From the NCBI RefSeq assembly GCF_014698335.1, contig NZ_JACJSV010000012.1, positions 1 through 64,000 of the forward strand: a stretch of DNA of 64,000 nucleotides, read 5' to 3'. The notes under the pieces are model-generated. The model searched no databases and had not been told where the DNA came from. It saw only the letters and a program-made list of their open reading frames with translations. The position numbers and the translations under genes were made by a program. This document shows positions 7,721-16,115 of the stretch, one piece after another (the first letter of the stretch is position 1; each line of letters starts with the position of its first letter). This DNA is from Microcystis viridis FACHB-1342 (GTDB lineage: Bacteria > Cyanobacteriota > Cyanobacteriia > Cyanobacteriales > Microcystaceae).

Positions 7721-8353
7721 TTACTCTGGTTTGAGACTATCTAAAATTAATTGTATATCTAAATCAAGAGCTTGAGCAATTTGTTCGATCGTTAATCCTA
7801 ATCCTATTAGTTTGGGAACAGTTTCTAGTTTTGCTTTAATAACATTGTTTTCAGTTTTATAAATATGATAATTTTCTATTTCTCGATTATTAGAAGGGTT
7901 ATGACAAAAAGTAACCTGATCAATTTTTACAGAATTTACTATGTTATTGGTACTACTCGTGGTAATAAATCTTTCAATTGCTGATCGAACAGTTGATTTA
8001 TTTAATTCTTCCCCTAACACTTCCGAAAGAATGCGCCAAAGTTCATAGGCTTTATCTCTGGCATGACCTTCAGAACAATTATATTCTTCTGCTATTTTTG
8101 CATATTTCTGACCATCAAAAACGTTCTTTAAAATCCCTAATTGCAATGTATCGAGATGCTTTCCCGTGTGGTCAAAAACCAGATTATCAATAAGTGAGAA
8201 GACTTCTTGGGTATCCATGGGAGTAATGTTAAGATTTGGGGACATAATACCGTCATTATCCGTTATTTTCCGATATTTGTAAACATAGTTAACAAAACTT
8301 CCGACAATATCCGTTTTTTTCCGTCTTGAAATAATTTTAACTGGTTGATACAT
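7721..8353 (-). CDS. VMAP-type N-terminal HTH domain protein
   Basis: A protein of 174-210 residues depending on the start. Its core (TQEVFSLIDNLVFDHTGKHL, then VFDGQKYAKIAEEYNCSEG and LWRILSEVLGEELNKSTV) matches the winged-HTH-like domain that opens many cyanobacterial vWA-MoxR-associated (VMAP) and NB-ARC/WD40 conflict proteins. Here it stands almost alone, followed by a short C-terminal tail (GLGLTIEQIAQALDLDIQLI) of the kind seen at the end of Rpn-type proteins. Candidate starts are ATG at 8353, 8245 (MSPNL) and 8218 (MDTQEV). The last fits the family best, which would place the CGG repeats upstream of the gene. It may be a stand-alone adaptor or repressor. Confidence 0.6.
   Translation of the reverse strand: MYQPVKIISRRKKTDIVGSFVNYVYKYRKITDNDGIMSPNLNITPMDTQEVFSLIDNLVFDHTGKHLDTLQLGILKNVFDGQKYAKIAEEYNCSEGHARDKAYELWRILSEVLGEELNKSTVRSAIERFITTSSTNNIVNSVKIDQVTFCHNPSNNREIENYHIYKTENNVIKAKLETVPKLIGLGLTIEQIAQALDLDIQLILDSLKPE
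8250..8324 (-). promoter_or_regulatory. Two 24-bp direct repeats of helically phased CGG triplets
   Basis: On the minus strand two 24-bp units (8301-8324 and 8250-8273) match at about 20 positions, and each holds three CGG triplets spaced exactly 10 bp apart (CGG-N7-CGG-N7-CGG). The unit starts are 51 bp apart, close to five helical turns. They lie just before the likely starts of the VMAP-type gene and within 150 bp of the divergent gene at 8404. This looks like an operator for a protein binding one face of DNA. If the ATG at 8353 is used, the repeats would instead encode a repeated RK-TD-G peptide. Confidence 0.45.
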
Positions 8354-8403
8354 TGTCGGTAGTGTGGCTTGTTAGTTGTGTCAAATTTTCAGGAAATAAA
8401 ATT

Positions 8404-8766
8404 ATGCTCTATCCAACAAAAAAATCAATCAGTGTGTTGACTTTAGCAGGGTGTTTTTCAATCCTCCAGTTTACAGTAGGGGTAACTAATTCTAACGCAC
8501 AAAGTAGTGAAGTTCAGCAATTATTGAACGAATTAAACCTTATGGAGCGGGAAGCTGACCCGCTAATACAGCAAATGATAGCTGAAGACTGGCAAAGAAT
8601 TTATAGGCTTTCTTGTCAAGGATTAATTCAAGAGGCCAATCAACTCACGAAAAATGGAGATTATTGGGCGACTCAAGTTAATATACCACATTATGCAGCT
8701 AGGGCATCGGGAAATTATGCCGCCTCTGAACGGAGATATCAAGAATATAATAGAAGATGTCGGTAA
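8404..8766 (+). CDS. Small exported hypothetical protein
   Basis: A 120-residue protein of unknown function. It starts MLYPTKKSISVLTLAG, a positively charged N terminus followed by a hydrophobic stretch and a likely signal-peptidase site near SNAQS. The mature part is helical and polar (LLNELNLMEREADPLIQQM), followed by a Tyr/Arg-rich tail. The ATG at 8404 is chosen because it makes a clean signal peptide; the frame is open upstream to 8353. It diverges from the VMAP-type gene and is the first of three small exported or membrane genes in a row. Export is inferred from the N terminus. Confidence 0.6.
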   Translation: MLYPTKKSISVLTLAGCFSILQFTVGVTNSNAQSSEVQQLLNELNLMEREADPLIQQMIAEDWQRIYRLSCQGLIQEANQLTKNGDYWATQVNIPHYAARASGNYAASERRYQEYNRRCR

Positions 8767-8851
8767 TGCCAGTCCATTAATCGGGTGTATCTCAAAATGT
8801 TTTTAACCTCAAAGTCAAATCAAACTTATCGCTCAATTTGGTAAAAATCAC

Positions 8852-9160
8852 ATGAAAAGTATTCTCGTAACAGCTTCAGCATTTTTATTGGTCATGTCTC
8901 CTGTTAACCAAGCAAAAGCTTCTACTCCTGATAATGTACAAACTAAAAACATATTGTGTTTAGACGTGTCAACAAATCAAACTTTTGCTAATACCGAAAC
9001 TATTTTGTTGGTACAGCAACCTGTGGACCCGGTGTATATTGCTCCATCAACAGGACCAGAGAGCAACTGTACTTATTATATAGTGCGTGGTAAAGATGGA
9101 AAAATTTATGACTGCCGAAAATGTACATATGGCGGGCCGTATTGTTTTAGAAGAGAGTAG
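8852..9160 (+). CDS. Small secreted cysteine-containing hypothetical protein
   Basis: A 102-residue protein. The N terminus MKSILVTASAFLLVMSPVNQ with AKAS after it is a typical Sec signal peptide with an AXA cleavage site. The mature region carries six cysteines, five of them in the C-terminal half (ESNCTYYIVRGKDGKIYDCR, then KCTYGGPYCF). This suggests a disulfide-stabilised periplasmic or secreted fold. I recognise no family. It lies 85 bp after the preceding small exported protein, on the same strand. Confidence 0.6.
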   Translation: MKSILVTASAFLLVMSPVNQAKASTPDNVQTKNILCLDVSTNQTFANTETILLVQQPVDPVYIAPSTGPESNCTYYIVRGKDGKIYDCRKCTYGGPYCFRRE

Positions 9161-9286
9161 TGCGACTGTTATTTAAGATTCTAGACATCTGGTCAACAGA
9201 ACTTCTCGCAATACTTCACTTTTCATGTCTCTGGGGATGCAAGAGAAAACCCTATCCCCATTAGACGATTTAGGTTTAAGGGAAAA

Positions 9287-9454
9287 ATGAAAAATAAACT
9301 ACTATTGATCTTGAATGTCTTAAACTTATGTTTTTGCATAGCTTTAGCTACCTTGTTGGCTATTATGGGTGAGCCAATACCTGCATTTTTGATCGGATTT
9401 ATTGTGTTTATCTTCCTAGGGATAGTTCTTGGAATAATCTTCCCAAGTCGGTAG
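9287..9454 (+). CDS. Small two-helix membrane protein
   Basis: A 55-residue frame starting MKNKLLLILNVLNLCFCIAL and ending GIIFPSR. It has two strongly hydrophobic segments (about 5-27 and 33-52) separated by a short GEPIP turn, so it should be a hairpin membrane protein. A purine-rich AAGGGA precedes the ATG at suitable distance. It is the third small gene in a same-strand group (8404, 8852, 9287). The function is unknown. Its short length makes the call tentative, but hydrophobicity and context support a real gene. Confidence 0.5.
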   Translation: MKNKLLLILNVLNLCFCIALATLLAIMGEPIPAFLIGFIVFIFLGIVLGIIFPSR

Positions 9455-9512
9455 CCTTAATATCTTAGCCCAGACTCTTGAAAAATGGCTTAAATTCATT
9501 TTAAATAGGTTG

Positions 9513-9833
9513 TTATAAACTTACTACTGTTGCTGTTCCTTTTGTTACTGTTGCCAAAACTTCTAAAACTTTAGGAACCAAAGGCTTTAAATCAGCCAAA
9601 CGATTTGATTGTGATTGTAAAATAATAATAGCTAGATTAAACTGCGGTAAATTTTGCTCAAACGGCAAATTCTTATCCACTGTAATAAAAATATCAAATT
9701 CTTGTGAAGCTAAACCTAACAGTTGACCATTCTTGATCCCAGTCCATCCCATTTGCGGAACAGTTTTGATATTATAACCTGTAAACTCCCTCATTAATCT
9801 TCGGTCAATACATTCATCTAAAAGAAGCCTCAT
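9513..9833 (-). CDS. DUF5615 PIN-like toxin
   Basis: A 106-residue PIN-like protein, probably the ribonuclease toxin of a type II toxin-antitoxin pair. The opening MRLLLDECIDRRL carries the first acidic residues, GWTGIKNGQLLGLA the middle motif, and FDIFITVDKNLPFEQNL the conserved D-N motif. All family landmarks are present and full length. Its ATG lies 1 bp after the stop of the DUF433 antitoxin gene, the usual antitoxin-first order. The ribonuclease activity is inferred from the PIN-like fold. Confidence 0.85.
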   Translation of the reverse strand: MRLLLDECIDRRLMREFTGYNIKTVPQMGWTGIKNGQLLGLASQEFDIFITVDKNLPFEQNLPQFNLAIIILQSQSNRLADLKPLVPKVLEVLATVTKGTATVVSL

Positions 9834-9834
9834 T

Positions 9835-10053
9835 TCACGCTACCCTATCAATAAGCTCTTTTTCAAATTCTGCAAGTAAGCTAATAACTTGTTCTCTTGT
9901 TACCGTTGGAAAACCCTCTAAAAAATCATCAATTGATTCTCCTGCTTTAAGATAATCAAAAAGTGTTTGTATCGGAACTCTAGTACCTGAAAAAACAGGA
10001 ACACCACTCATAGTTTCAGGAGATACATGGATAAGAGGCGAATATTTAGCCAT
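9835..10053 (-). CDS. DUF433 antitoxin
   Basis: A 72-residue DUF433 protein. The motif SGVPVFSGTRVPIQTLFDYL, followed by GESIDDFLEGFPTVTREQV, is diagnostic of this HTH-containing family, which pairs with DUF5615 PIN-like toxins. It should neutralise the toxin encoded directly downstream and probably represses the shared promoter. This pair is complete, unlike the damaged DUF433/DUF5615 pair at 52750-53175. Confidence 0.88.
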   Translation of the reverse strand: MAKYSPLIHVSPETMSGVPVFSGTRVPIQTLFDYLKAGESIDDFLEGFPTVTREQVISLLAEFEKELIDRVA

Positions 10054-10160
10054 TTTGATTACCTTCTTAGCTTCTACAGAGTAGATTAACCCAGAGCAAT
10101 ACGTCTTGTCTTTATATTCTAGCCTAGATTCTTGAAAAATGGGTTAAACTGATGCTAAAT

Positions 10161-10375
10161 AGGGTTTGCTGACAAAGTACGGGCGAAGCATTCGGGCAAT
10201 AACCTATCGGTGAAACCGTAGATTTTTTATCCGAATGCTTCGCCCCTACAGGACGCGGGCCGATGAAGACGCAAGGTTTTGAAGCACGATTCTCTCAAAA
10301 TCTTGCACCTGTGGGAGCGAGAAAAGCCACAAAACCCTTACCTTGCCTACATTTCACCTTTATTCAGCAAACCCT
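10161..10375. mobile_element. AGGGTTTGC-ended miniature element, copy 1
   Basis: This 215-bp non-coding segment has 12-bp perfect terminal inverted repeats (AGGGTTTGCTGA / TCAGCAAACCCT) and is flanked on both sides by AAAT. An internal stretch includes CGAAGCATTCGG and GCTTCGCCCCTACAGGACGC. A second copy with the same ends and flanks is at 32519-32732. It occupies most of the 529 bp between the DUF433 antitoxin and the end of the SulP gene; the remaining sequence there (10380-10582) shows no convincing gene. Confidence 0.7.
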
Positions 10376-10582
10376 AAATAGGTTAGGGAAGTGACTTTCA
10401 GTTAATGATGCTAAAAATGAACAATAATCTAAAATCAAGCCGATAATGACTAAATGCAACCGACGGAAGCCCAACTTAGACAACTCTATCAGCTAATTTC
10501 AATAAAGTCCGAAAACTATGGACGGGTAGGTTCTTTATGGGAGGGGAGGTCGGCGACGACCTTCTCGACCCCTAACTATCAG

Positions 10583-12271
10583 TCAACGATTTTTAAAAGC
10601 TTCGATCGCCGCTGGCAAAGTATAGTAAATTCTCTCCTCGCTAATTTTATCTAACAAGCGGGAACGTTGCAATTCTAAGTACAGATCGTGTTTAACCCTA
10701 GCGAGGGCGAAAACTATACCCTGTCTTGATAATTCTGCCGCTAATTCCTCAAGAATCTCCACTGCTGTACTATCCAATTCCCCAAGGGCCTCCGTATTCA
10801 AGACAAACCATTCTACCGGTTTTGTCTCCCGGGCAATGGCACTGAGAGCGCGACGTTTAAAGTCGGCCGCATTAGCAAAAAATAAGGGGGCATCGTAACG
10901 ATAGATAACTAACCCCGGTATTGTTTGCGCTTCCGGCCAATCCTGGAGCGCGTGTAAACCCATCACCCCCGGAACCGTACCCAAGACGGCATCATCAGGC
11001 CGAGTAATGCGGGCCAATAAATCGATAACCGAGAGACCGATGGCGATAGCAACCCCGCTTAAAATCCCCGTGGTTAGCACCCCCACCATGGTCAGGACAG
11101 CGAGATTAAACTCACTATTGCGAAAGCTTTTTAGTCGTTTAGCGCCGGCGATATCCAGCAGTTTACAGGCTGCATAAATCACCAGCGCACCCAAGGCAGC
11201 CTTGGGAAAGAGTGCCAGTACTGGACCGAGCAGGAAAATGACCGCCACCACCACCACTGCCACCACCAGGGAGTAAATCTGACTTTTACTGCCCACAGAA
11301 TCCCCCACCGCAGTGCGACTGGCGCTGCTGCTGATGGGAAATCCCTGACAAAAACCCGCCGCCAGATTCCCCAGTCCTAGGGCTAAAAATTCTTGATTGG
11401 CATCGATTTCTTGGTTATGACGTGCGGCGAAGGCTCTAGCGGTCAAGACGTTATCGGAATAGCCGACCAGGGCAATGCCGACGGCCGCGGTTCCTAGGGG
11501 TAGTAATTGGGAAAAATCTAGGGTTGGTAAGCCAAAATTAGGCAAAGTCTTGCTAATTTTCCCCACTACTGCCACCCCCTCCCCATCGAGATGGAAGGTG
11601 GCGACGGCGAGGGTTCCCAGTAAAACTGCCAGCAAGGGACCCGGTGCTTTGGGAAAATATTTTTGGATGATAAATAGAAATAGTAGCAGCAATAGAGCTA
11701 GGCTAAGGGTTGGCCAGTGCCATTGGTTTATTCCCCAGAAAAAAGCGAAAATTTCTTTAAAAACCGTATTTTCACGGATTGACAAACCACTAATTTTACC
11801 CAGTTGTCCCGCAATCATGATCACCGCCACTCCCGCCATATAACCGATTAGAATCGGTTTGGAGAGTAAATTAGCTAAAAATCCCAAGCGGGCGATATAA
11901 CCAACTAAACAGATTAAACCGACCATTAGGGCTAAAAAAGCCGCTAAACTGCCGTAATTTTCCCCTTGAAGGCTCACCAGAGGTGCGATCGCTGCCGCCG
12001 TCATCACTGCCGTGGTCGATTCTGGTCCGAGGGATAGTTGCGATGAGGAGCCGAAAAGGGCGTAAACTAGGGCGGCTGGCACGAGAGTCCACAATCCCAC
12101 CACGGGATCGACCCCGGCCAGGTCGCCGTAAGCCATACACTGGGGAATAGCGTAGGCTGCCACGGTGACACCGGCGAGTAGATCTCGGACTAGCCACTGC
12201 CATTGATAGGAGCGCAGGTTTTTTGGCCCGGGTAAATCAGAAAAATCGACTCGTCGGGAGTTTTTACTCAT
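10583..12271 (-). CDS. SulP-family anion transporter with STAS domain
   Basis: A 562-residue inner-membrane transporter. The N terminus shows the SulP core (LLAGVTVAAYAIPQCMAYGD, GLWTLVPAALVYALFGSS, LSLGPESTTAVMTAAAI) followed by about ten or more hydrophobic segments. The C-terminal 120 residues form a STAS domain (PGLVIYRYDAPLFFANAADF, LDSTAVEILEELAAEL). Members import sulfate or exchange bicarbonate and other anions with Na+ or H+. The substrate cannot be read from sequence. It is not near the ABC sulfate transporter at 39-44 kb. Length and domain order are complete. Confidence 0.88.
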   Translation of the reverse strand: MSKNSRRVDFSDLPGPKNLRSYQWQWLVRDLLAGVTVAAYAIPQCMAYGDLAGVDPVVGLWTLVPAALVYALFGSSSQLSLGPESTTAVMTAAAIAPLVSLQGENYGSLAAFLALMVGLICLVGYIARLGFLANLLSKPILIGYMAGVAVIMIAGQLGKISGLSIRENTVFKEIFAFFWGINQWHWPTLSLALLLLLFLFIIQKYFPKAPGPLLAVLLGTLAVATFHLDGEGVAVVGKISKTLPNFGLPTLDFSQLLPLGTAAVGIALVGYSDNVLTARAFAARHNQEIDANQEFLALGLGNLAAGFCQGFPISSSASRTAVGDSVGSKSQIYSLVVAVVVVAVIFLLGPVLALFPKAALGALVIYAACKLLDIAGAKRLKSFRNSEFNLAVLTMVGVLTTGILSGVAIAIGLSVIDLLARITRPDDAVLGTVPGVMGLHALQDWPEAQTIPGLVIYRYDAPLFFANAADFKRRALSAIARETKPVEWFVLNTEALGELDSTAVEILEELAAELSRQGIVFALARVKHDLYLELQRSRLLDKISEERIYYTLPAAIEAFKNR

Positions 12272-12297
12272 AGTTTTTCTCTCTTAACGGCGACTTA

Positions 12298-12552
12298 AGG
12301 GACTTGCGTGGGAATAATATCCCAGCCAGAAAATCGCTCTGTAGAAGAATCAGATCAGCCAGATGGCACATGATCAAAGCGCAAGTCCCTTAGCTGCGGG
12401 GGCTCTCCAAGGCTCTCGCCCCACTTAGGGTGATCAGCAAACCTGAGCGAGCGGAGGGCGCAAGCTTTGCGCCCCTACAGTAACGGATTTTGTCCACAAT
12501 GTAGGGGCGAACTGCGTTCGCCCAAAAGGTACATTATCAAAGCGCAAGTCCC
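12298..12552. repeat. Cluster of GGGACTTGCG inverted-repeat ends and short palindromes
   Basis: AGGGACTTGCG at 12298-12308 is inverted at 12380-12390 (CGCAAGTCCCT), with TA on both sides, defining a 93-bp MITE-like unit. A third copy of the right end lies at about 12542-12552. Between them are two palindromes: GGGCGCAA/TTGCGCCC near 12456-12474 and GGGCGAAC/GTTCGCCC near 12505-12523. The block fills the 387-bp gap between the SulP gene and the TerB-like gene. No gene is seen in it. Confidence 0.55.
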
Positions 12553-12658
12553 TAACCTAATTTTAACGGAAGAATTGGCTAGGAAAAGCCTTGAGGCTGA
12601 GACATTTTCTGTCAGCAGGATATTTATACCATTTTAGCCGTAATTTTAGTTAAACTGG

Positions 12659-13342
12659 CTAAATATACTCGGAAATATCCTCTTGACAATCATCGGCTAA
12701 GTATGATAGAGCGCGGAAACGTAAACCGACTAATTGTTCGTAGAGAGGATTTAACTTGCACAGAGGCGGAATATGGACTAATTTATGGCCAAAAAGCACG
12801 ATATCGCGTTCAAAAGGACATTGAGGCGGCACCATTTTGCAGATAAACCGGGCCAAGCGCGGATCGTGCATTTCCACCCCATCTAACCAGTCTTTGAGGG
12901 GATGCAGCAGATCTGGGTGGGGATGTTCGGCACTGATAAACTCGGATTTATTCGCTTCTGTGGTAATTTCGGGAATTTCACAGATAGTATGTTCTAAAGC
13001 TGACAAGGCCTCGATTTCTAACCCGAAAGCATCCCGATAACTACGCAGTAATTGCGCTTCTGCGGGGGAATAAACGCCATCGGCGATCGCTACCATAACC
13101 GCCGTGCGGAGGAAGTTTTCTGATATTTTGGGGTCATGACCGAAACTTGCGGCCAATTCTTCGGGACTAATCGATTGATAGAGAACGTGGTCGTCATCTA
13201 ATTCTAATTCGTGAGCGAAACGGGCGATCGATTCCTGCTCGCTGGTGCTATAATCCCCATCAGACCAGGCAATTGTCAGTAATCCCCGTAACCAGTCCCT
13301 AACTTGTTCGTTAGTGTAGCGGTATTGAACAGAGCTAACCAT
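12659..13342 (-). CDS. TerB-like protein with Mo-dependent nitrogenase C-terminal domain
   Basis: A 227-residue soluble protein. Residues about 10-130 form an acidic helical TerB-like unit (GLLTIAWSDGDYSTSEQESI, AVMVAIADGVYSPAEAQLL) with two repeats of the D-G-x-Y motif. Residues about 143-222 match the cyanobacterial domain called 'Mo-dependent nitrogenase C-terminal' (HPLKDWLDGVEMHDPRLARF, CKMVPPQCPFERDI, LGL-like RFRALSYLAD). Despite that name it is common in strains that do not fix nitrogen. No nif gene is in this window. The gene stands alone. Function unknown. Confidence 0.75.
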   Translation of the reverse strand: MVSSVQYRYTNEQVRDWLRGLLTIAWSDGDYSTSEQESIARFAHELELDDDHVLYQSISPEELAASFGHDPKISENFLRTAVMVAIADGVYSPAEAQLLRSYRDAFGLEIEALSALEHTICEIPEITTEANKSEFISAEHPHPDLLHPLKDWLDGVEMHDPRLARFICKMVPPQCPFERDIVLFGHKLVHIPPLCKLNPLYEQLVGLRFRALSYLADDCQEDISEYI

Positions 13343-13585
13343 AGGTATGTATTGCTAAAACTGATTCTAGTTTCTCAATTTAATTCTACCCATCGCCCCT
13401 GGATTCTAGTGGCTCCTGTTCATATCATTTAACTATAGCCAATAACCCCATGGTCAGATCGGAATTTTTCGTTTTTCAGCCAGCATAATCGGGCAATTTT
13501 CGCCCCTAGGAGCAGGGGTAAGTGGTGCTGCTTCTTGTACCTTCCCCAACCGCGTCAGTCCTACTGAAAAGGCGGATTCCTAGGA

Positions 13586-14971
13586 TTAACGGCCAATACC
13601 GAGGTAACGGAAACCAGCTGCTGTCACCACCGCAGGATCGAGGAAATTGCGACCATCAATTAACACGGGTTCGCGCATGGTTTTAACCATTTTGCCGTAG
13701 TCGAGACGGAGGAATTCTTGCCATTCCGTCACCACCACCAAAGCGTCACAACCATCGGCCAATCTTTCTGGATCCGATTCGATAATCACACCGCTTAAAC
13801 CGTGACTTAAACCACTTTGGGAAACGATCGGATCATAAGCTTTTACCTTAGCACCTAAACGATTTAACTGTTCGATCATGGTTAAAGCCGGGGCATCGCG
13901 CATATCATCGGTATCGGGTTTAAAAGTTAATCCCAACAAACCGACGGTTTTACCCTTGAGGATTTTTAATTCCTGTTGCAGTTTTTCGATCGCGATTGTC
14001 CGTTGACGTTTGTTAACATTGATAGCGGCGTTAAGTAATTCCGTTTCGTAACCGTAGTCTTCTGCGGTATGTACCAAAGCCGACACATCTTTGGGGAAAC
14101 AGGAACCCCCCCAACCGATCCCGGCCGAGAGGAACTTGCTGCCGATACGGGAATCTAAACCGATACCTTTAGCCACTTGGGTGACATCGGCCCCCACGCG
14201 ATCACAGATATTAGCTACTTCGTTAATAAAGCTAATTTTGGTGGCTAGGAAGGCATTAGCGGCGTATTTAATCATTTCCGCCGAACTGAGATCCGTAACC
14301 ACCACGGGAACGGGAGGCAAGGAGGGATCGTCAGCGAATTGGCGTTTAACCAAAGGAGCGTACAATTCCTTCATCATTTCAATAGCTTTCGGGTTATTAC
14401 TGCCTAAAACAATGCGATCGGGGTTAAAAGTATCATAAACTGCCGAACCTTCGCGTAAAAATTCGGGATTGCTGACCACATCGAATTCCGCTTCGATGCG
14501 TTCTAGTGTACTAATACCGCCACCAGCGGCCACGAGATTTTTTTGTCTCTCGGCCACCCCATCGAGGACGATCATCCGTACCCAATCCCCAGAACCGATG
14601 GGAACGGTAGATTTATTGACGATTACTTTATAACCACCGTTGAGATGGGCCCCAATACCCCGGGCCACCGCTTCCACATAACGGGTGTCACTTTCTCCCG
14701 TGGGTAGTGCTGGTGTACCAACAGCGATAAAGAGGATTTCACCGTGTTTAACTCCCGCTTCTAGGTCCGTGGAAAATTCCAGATTGCCAGAGGCTGCTGA
14801 AGACTGCATTAATTCCGATAACCCCGGTTCATAGATGGGGGATTGTCCCGATTTCATTAATTTGACTTTTTCTTCATTGTTGTCAATACAGATGACATGA
14901 TGGCCGATATGTGCTAGACAAACCCCAGTGACTAAACCCACATAACCCGTTCCGATAACACAAACACGCAT
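13586..14971 (-). CDS. ugd: UDP-glucose 6-dehydrogenase
   Basis: Oxidises UDP-glucose to UDP-glucuronate in two NAD-dependent steps. The N-terminal Rossmann motif GTGYVGLVTG, the middle motif EFLREGSAVYDTFNPDRIV and the catalytic cysteine motif GWGGSCFPKD (Cys about residue 291) are all present, as is the C-terminal GLTFKPDTDDMRDAPAL. Length is 461 residues from the ATG at 14971; an upstream start at 14980 adds three residues. The gene lies 45 bp after the UDP-glucuronate decarboxylase gene on the same strand, so the two steps from UDP-glucose to UDP-xylose are encoded together, probably for exopolysaccharide precursors. Confidence 0.93.
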   Translation of the reverse strand: MRVCVIGTGYVGLVTGVCLAHIGHHVICIDNNEEKVKLMKSGQSPIYEPGLSELMQSSAASGNLEFSTDLEAGVKHGEILFIAVGTPALPTGESDTRYVEAVARGIGAHLNGGYKVIVNKSTVPIGSGDWVRMIVLDGVAERQKNLVAAGGGISTLERIEAEFDVVSNPEFLREGSAVYDTFNPDRIVLGSNNPKAIEMMKELYAPLVKRQFADDPSLPPVPVVVTDLSSAEMIKYAANAFLATKISFINEVANICDRVGADVTQVAKGIGLDSRIGSKFLSAGIGWGGSCFPKDVSALVHTAEDYGYETELLNAAINVNKRQRTIAIEKLQQELKILKGKTVGLLGLTFKPDTDDMRDAPALTMIEQLNRLGAKVKAYDPIVSQSGLSHGLSGVIIESDPERLADGCDALVVVTEWQEFLRLDYGKMVKTMREPVLIDGRNFLDPAVVTAAGFRYLGIGR

Positions 14972-15016
14972 GATAATCACTCCAGTGACAATTAAGTTAA
15001 TTTTATTGATTAGGGA

Positions 15017-15943
15017 TTAGCTTAGACGAGAACGGAAATCCTCGATCGTCATTTTTAAACCCTGACTTAGAGGAATAGTGGGACTCCAATCCAGATAGGT
15101 TTTAGCACGAGTGATATCCGGTTGTCGTTGCTTGGGATCATCTTCCGGTAGTGGTTTATAGACTAATTCGGCATCGGGATTAATCATGCCTTGGATCACT
15201 TGCGCTAATTCCAGAATTGTGTATTCGTCGGGATTGCCGAGATTAACTGGCCCGATAAAGTCCCCATTCATCAAACGCATTAACCCTTCCACTAGGTCAG
15301 AAACATAGCAAAAACTGCGGGTTTGGGAACCTTGACCATAAACCGTCAGGGGTTCACCGCGCAAAGCTTGCACGACGAAATTACTCACCACTCGTCCATC
15401 GTTTTCCAACATTCGCGGGCCGTAGGTGTTGAAAATCCGGGCCACCCGGATATCGACTTTATGCTCCCGATAATACTCAAAAGCCAGGGTTTCCGCTACC
15501 CGTTTACCCTCGTCATAACAGGAACGCGGCCCAATGCAGTTGACGTTGCCTCGATATTCTTCCGTTTGCGGATGCACATCGGGATCGCCATAGACTTCTG
15601 AGGTAGAAGCGAGCAAAAATCGCGCTTTTACCCTTTTAGCTAGGCCCAGCATATACAGAGTCCCTAAAACATTGGTTTTAATCGTTTTTACTGGGTTATA
15701 TTGATAGTGGATTGGGGAAGCAGGACAGGCCAGGTGATAGATCTGATCAACTTCTAGACGGATCGGCTCGGTTATATCGTGACGAATTAGCTCAAAATAA
15801 GGATTTCCTAGCCATTTAACGATGTTTCGGCGCACCCCCGTGTAGAAGTTATCCAGACAGATCACTTCATGACCCTGTTCCATCAAGCGATCGATTAGAT
15901 GAGAACCGATAAAACCCGCACCGCCTGTAACTAGGATTCTCAT
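15017..15943 (-). CDS. uxs: UDP-glucuronate decarboxylase (UDP-xylose synthase)
   Basis: A 308-residue extended short-chain dehydrogenase. The NAD motif [10 protein letters not shown] is at the start, the family marker [20 protein letters not shown] follows, and the active site reads [13 protein letters not shown] with the Y-x-x-x-K catalytic pair in CYDEGKR. These are typical of UDP-xylose synthases rather than 4-epimerases. The product UDP-xylose feeds cell-surface polysaccharides. It is the first gene of a two-gene operon with ugd, which supplies its substrate. Confidence 0.9.
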   Translation of the reverse strand: MRILVTGGAGFIGSHLIDRLMEQGHEVICLDNFYTGVRRNIVKWLGNPYFELIRHDITEPIRLEVDQIYHLACPASPIHYQYNPVKTIKTNVLGTLYMLGLAKRVKARFLLASTSEVYGDPDVHPQTEEYRGNVNCIGPRSCYDEGKRVAETLAFEYYREHKVDIRVARIFNTYGPRMLENDGRVVSNFVVQALRGEPLTVYGQGSQTRSFCYVSDLVEGLMRLMNGDFIGPVNLGNPDEYTILELAQVIQGMINPDAELVYKPLPEDDPKQRQPDITRAKTYLDWSPTIPLSQGLKMTIEDFRSRLS

Positions 15944-16115
15944 GTAATTGACAAGTAAACATATAAAATTATTCTTAAAATACCCTTACGCTGGCTTTTT
16001 GGCAAATATTTTTTTTGACGGGGTGTTATCAGCGATCGCCGATTCAAGGCTAATGGCTGAATAATGGCTCGGTAATCCTTAAAATGGAAATAACACGCAA
16101 ATTTGAGGCTAGATT

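Noticed and set aside
10454-10654. 66-codon ORF upstream and overlapping the 3' end of the SulP gene
   Set aside because: The last third overlaps the convergent SulP gene and the middle reads like translated intergenic sequence (Ser/Thr-rich, no helix or motif). The first 25 codons (MQPTEAQLRQLYQLISIKSE) look slightly protein-like but there is no support for a complete gene.
12857-13040. Antisense ORFs over the TerB-like, UbiD, petC and cphA genes
   Set aside because: Each is the shadow of a well supported gene on the other strand and shows no independent motif or start signal.
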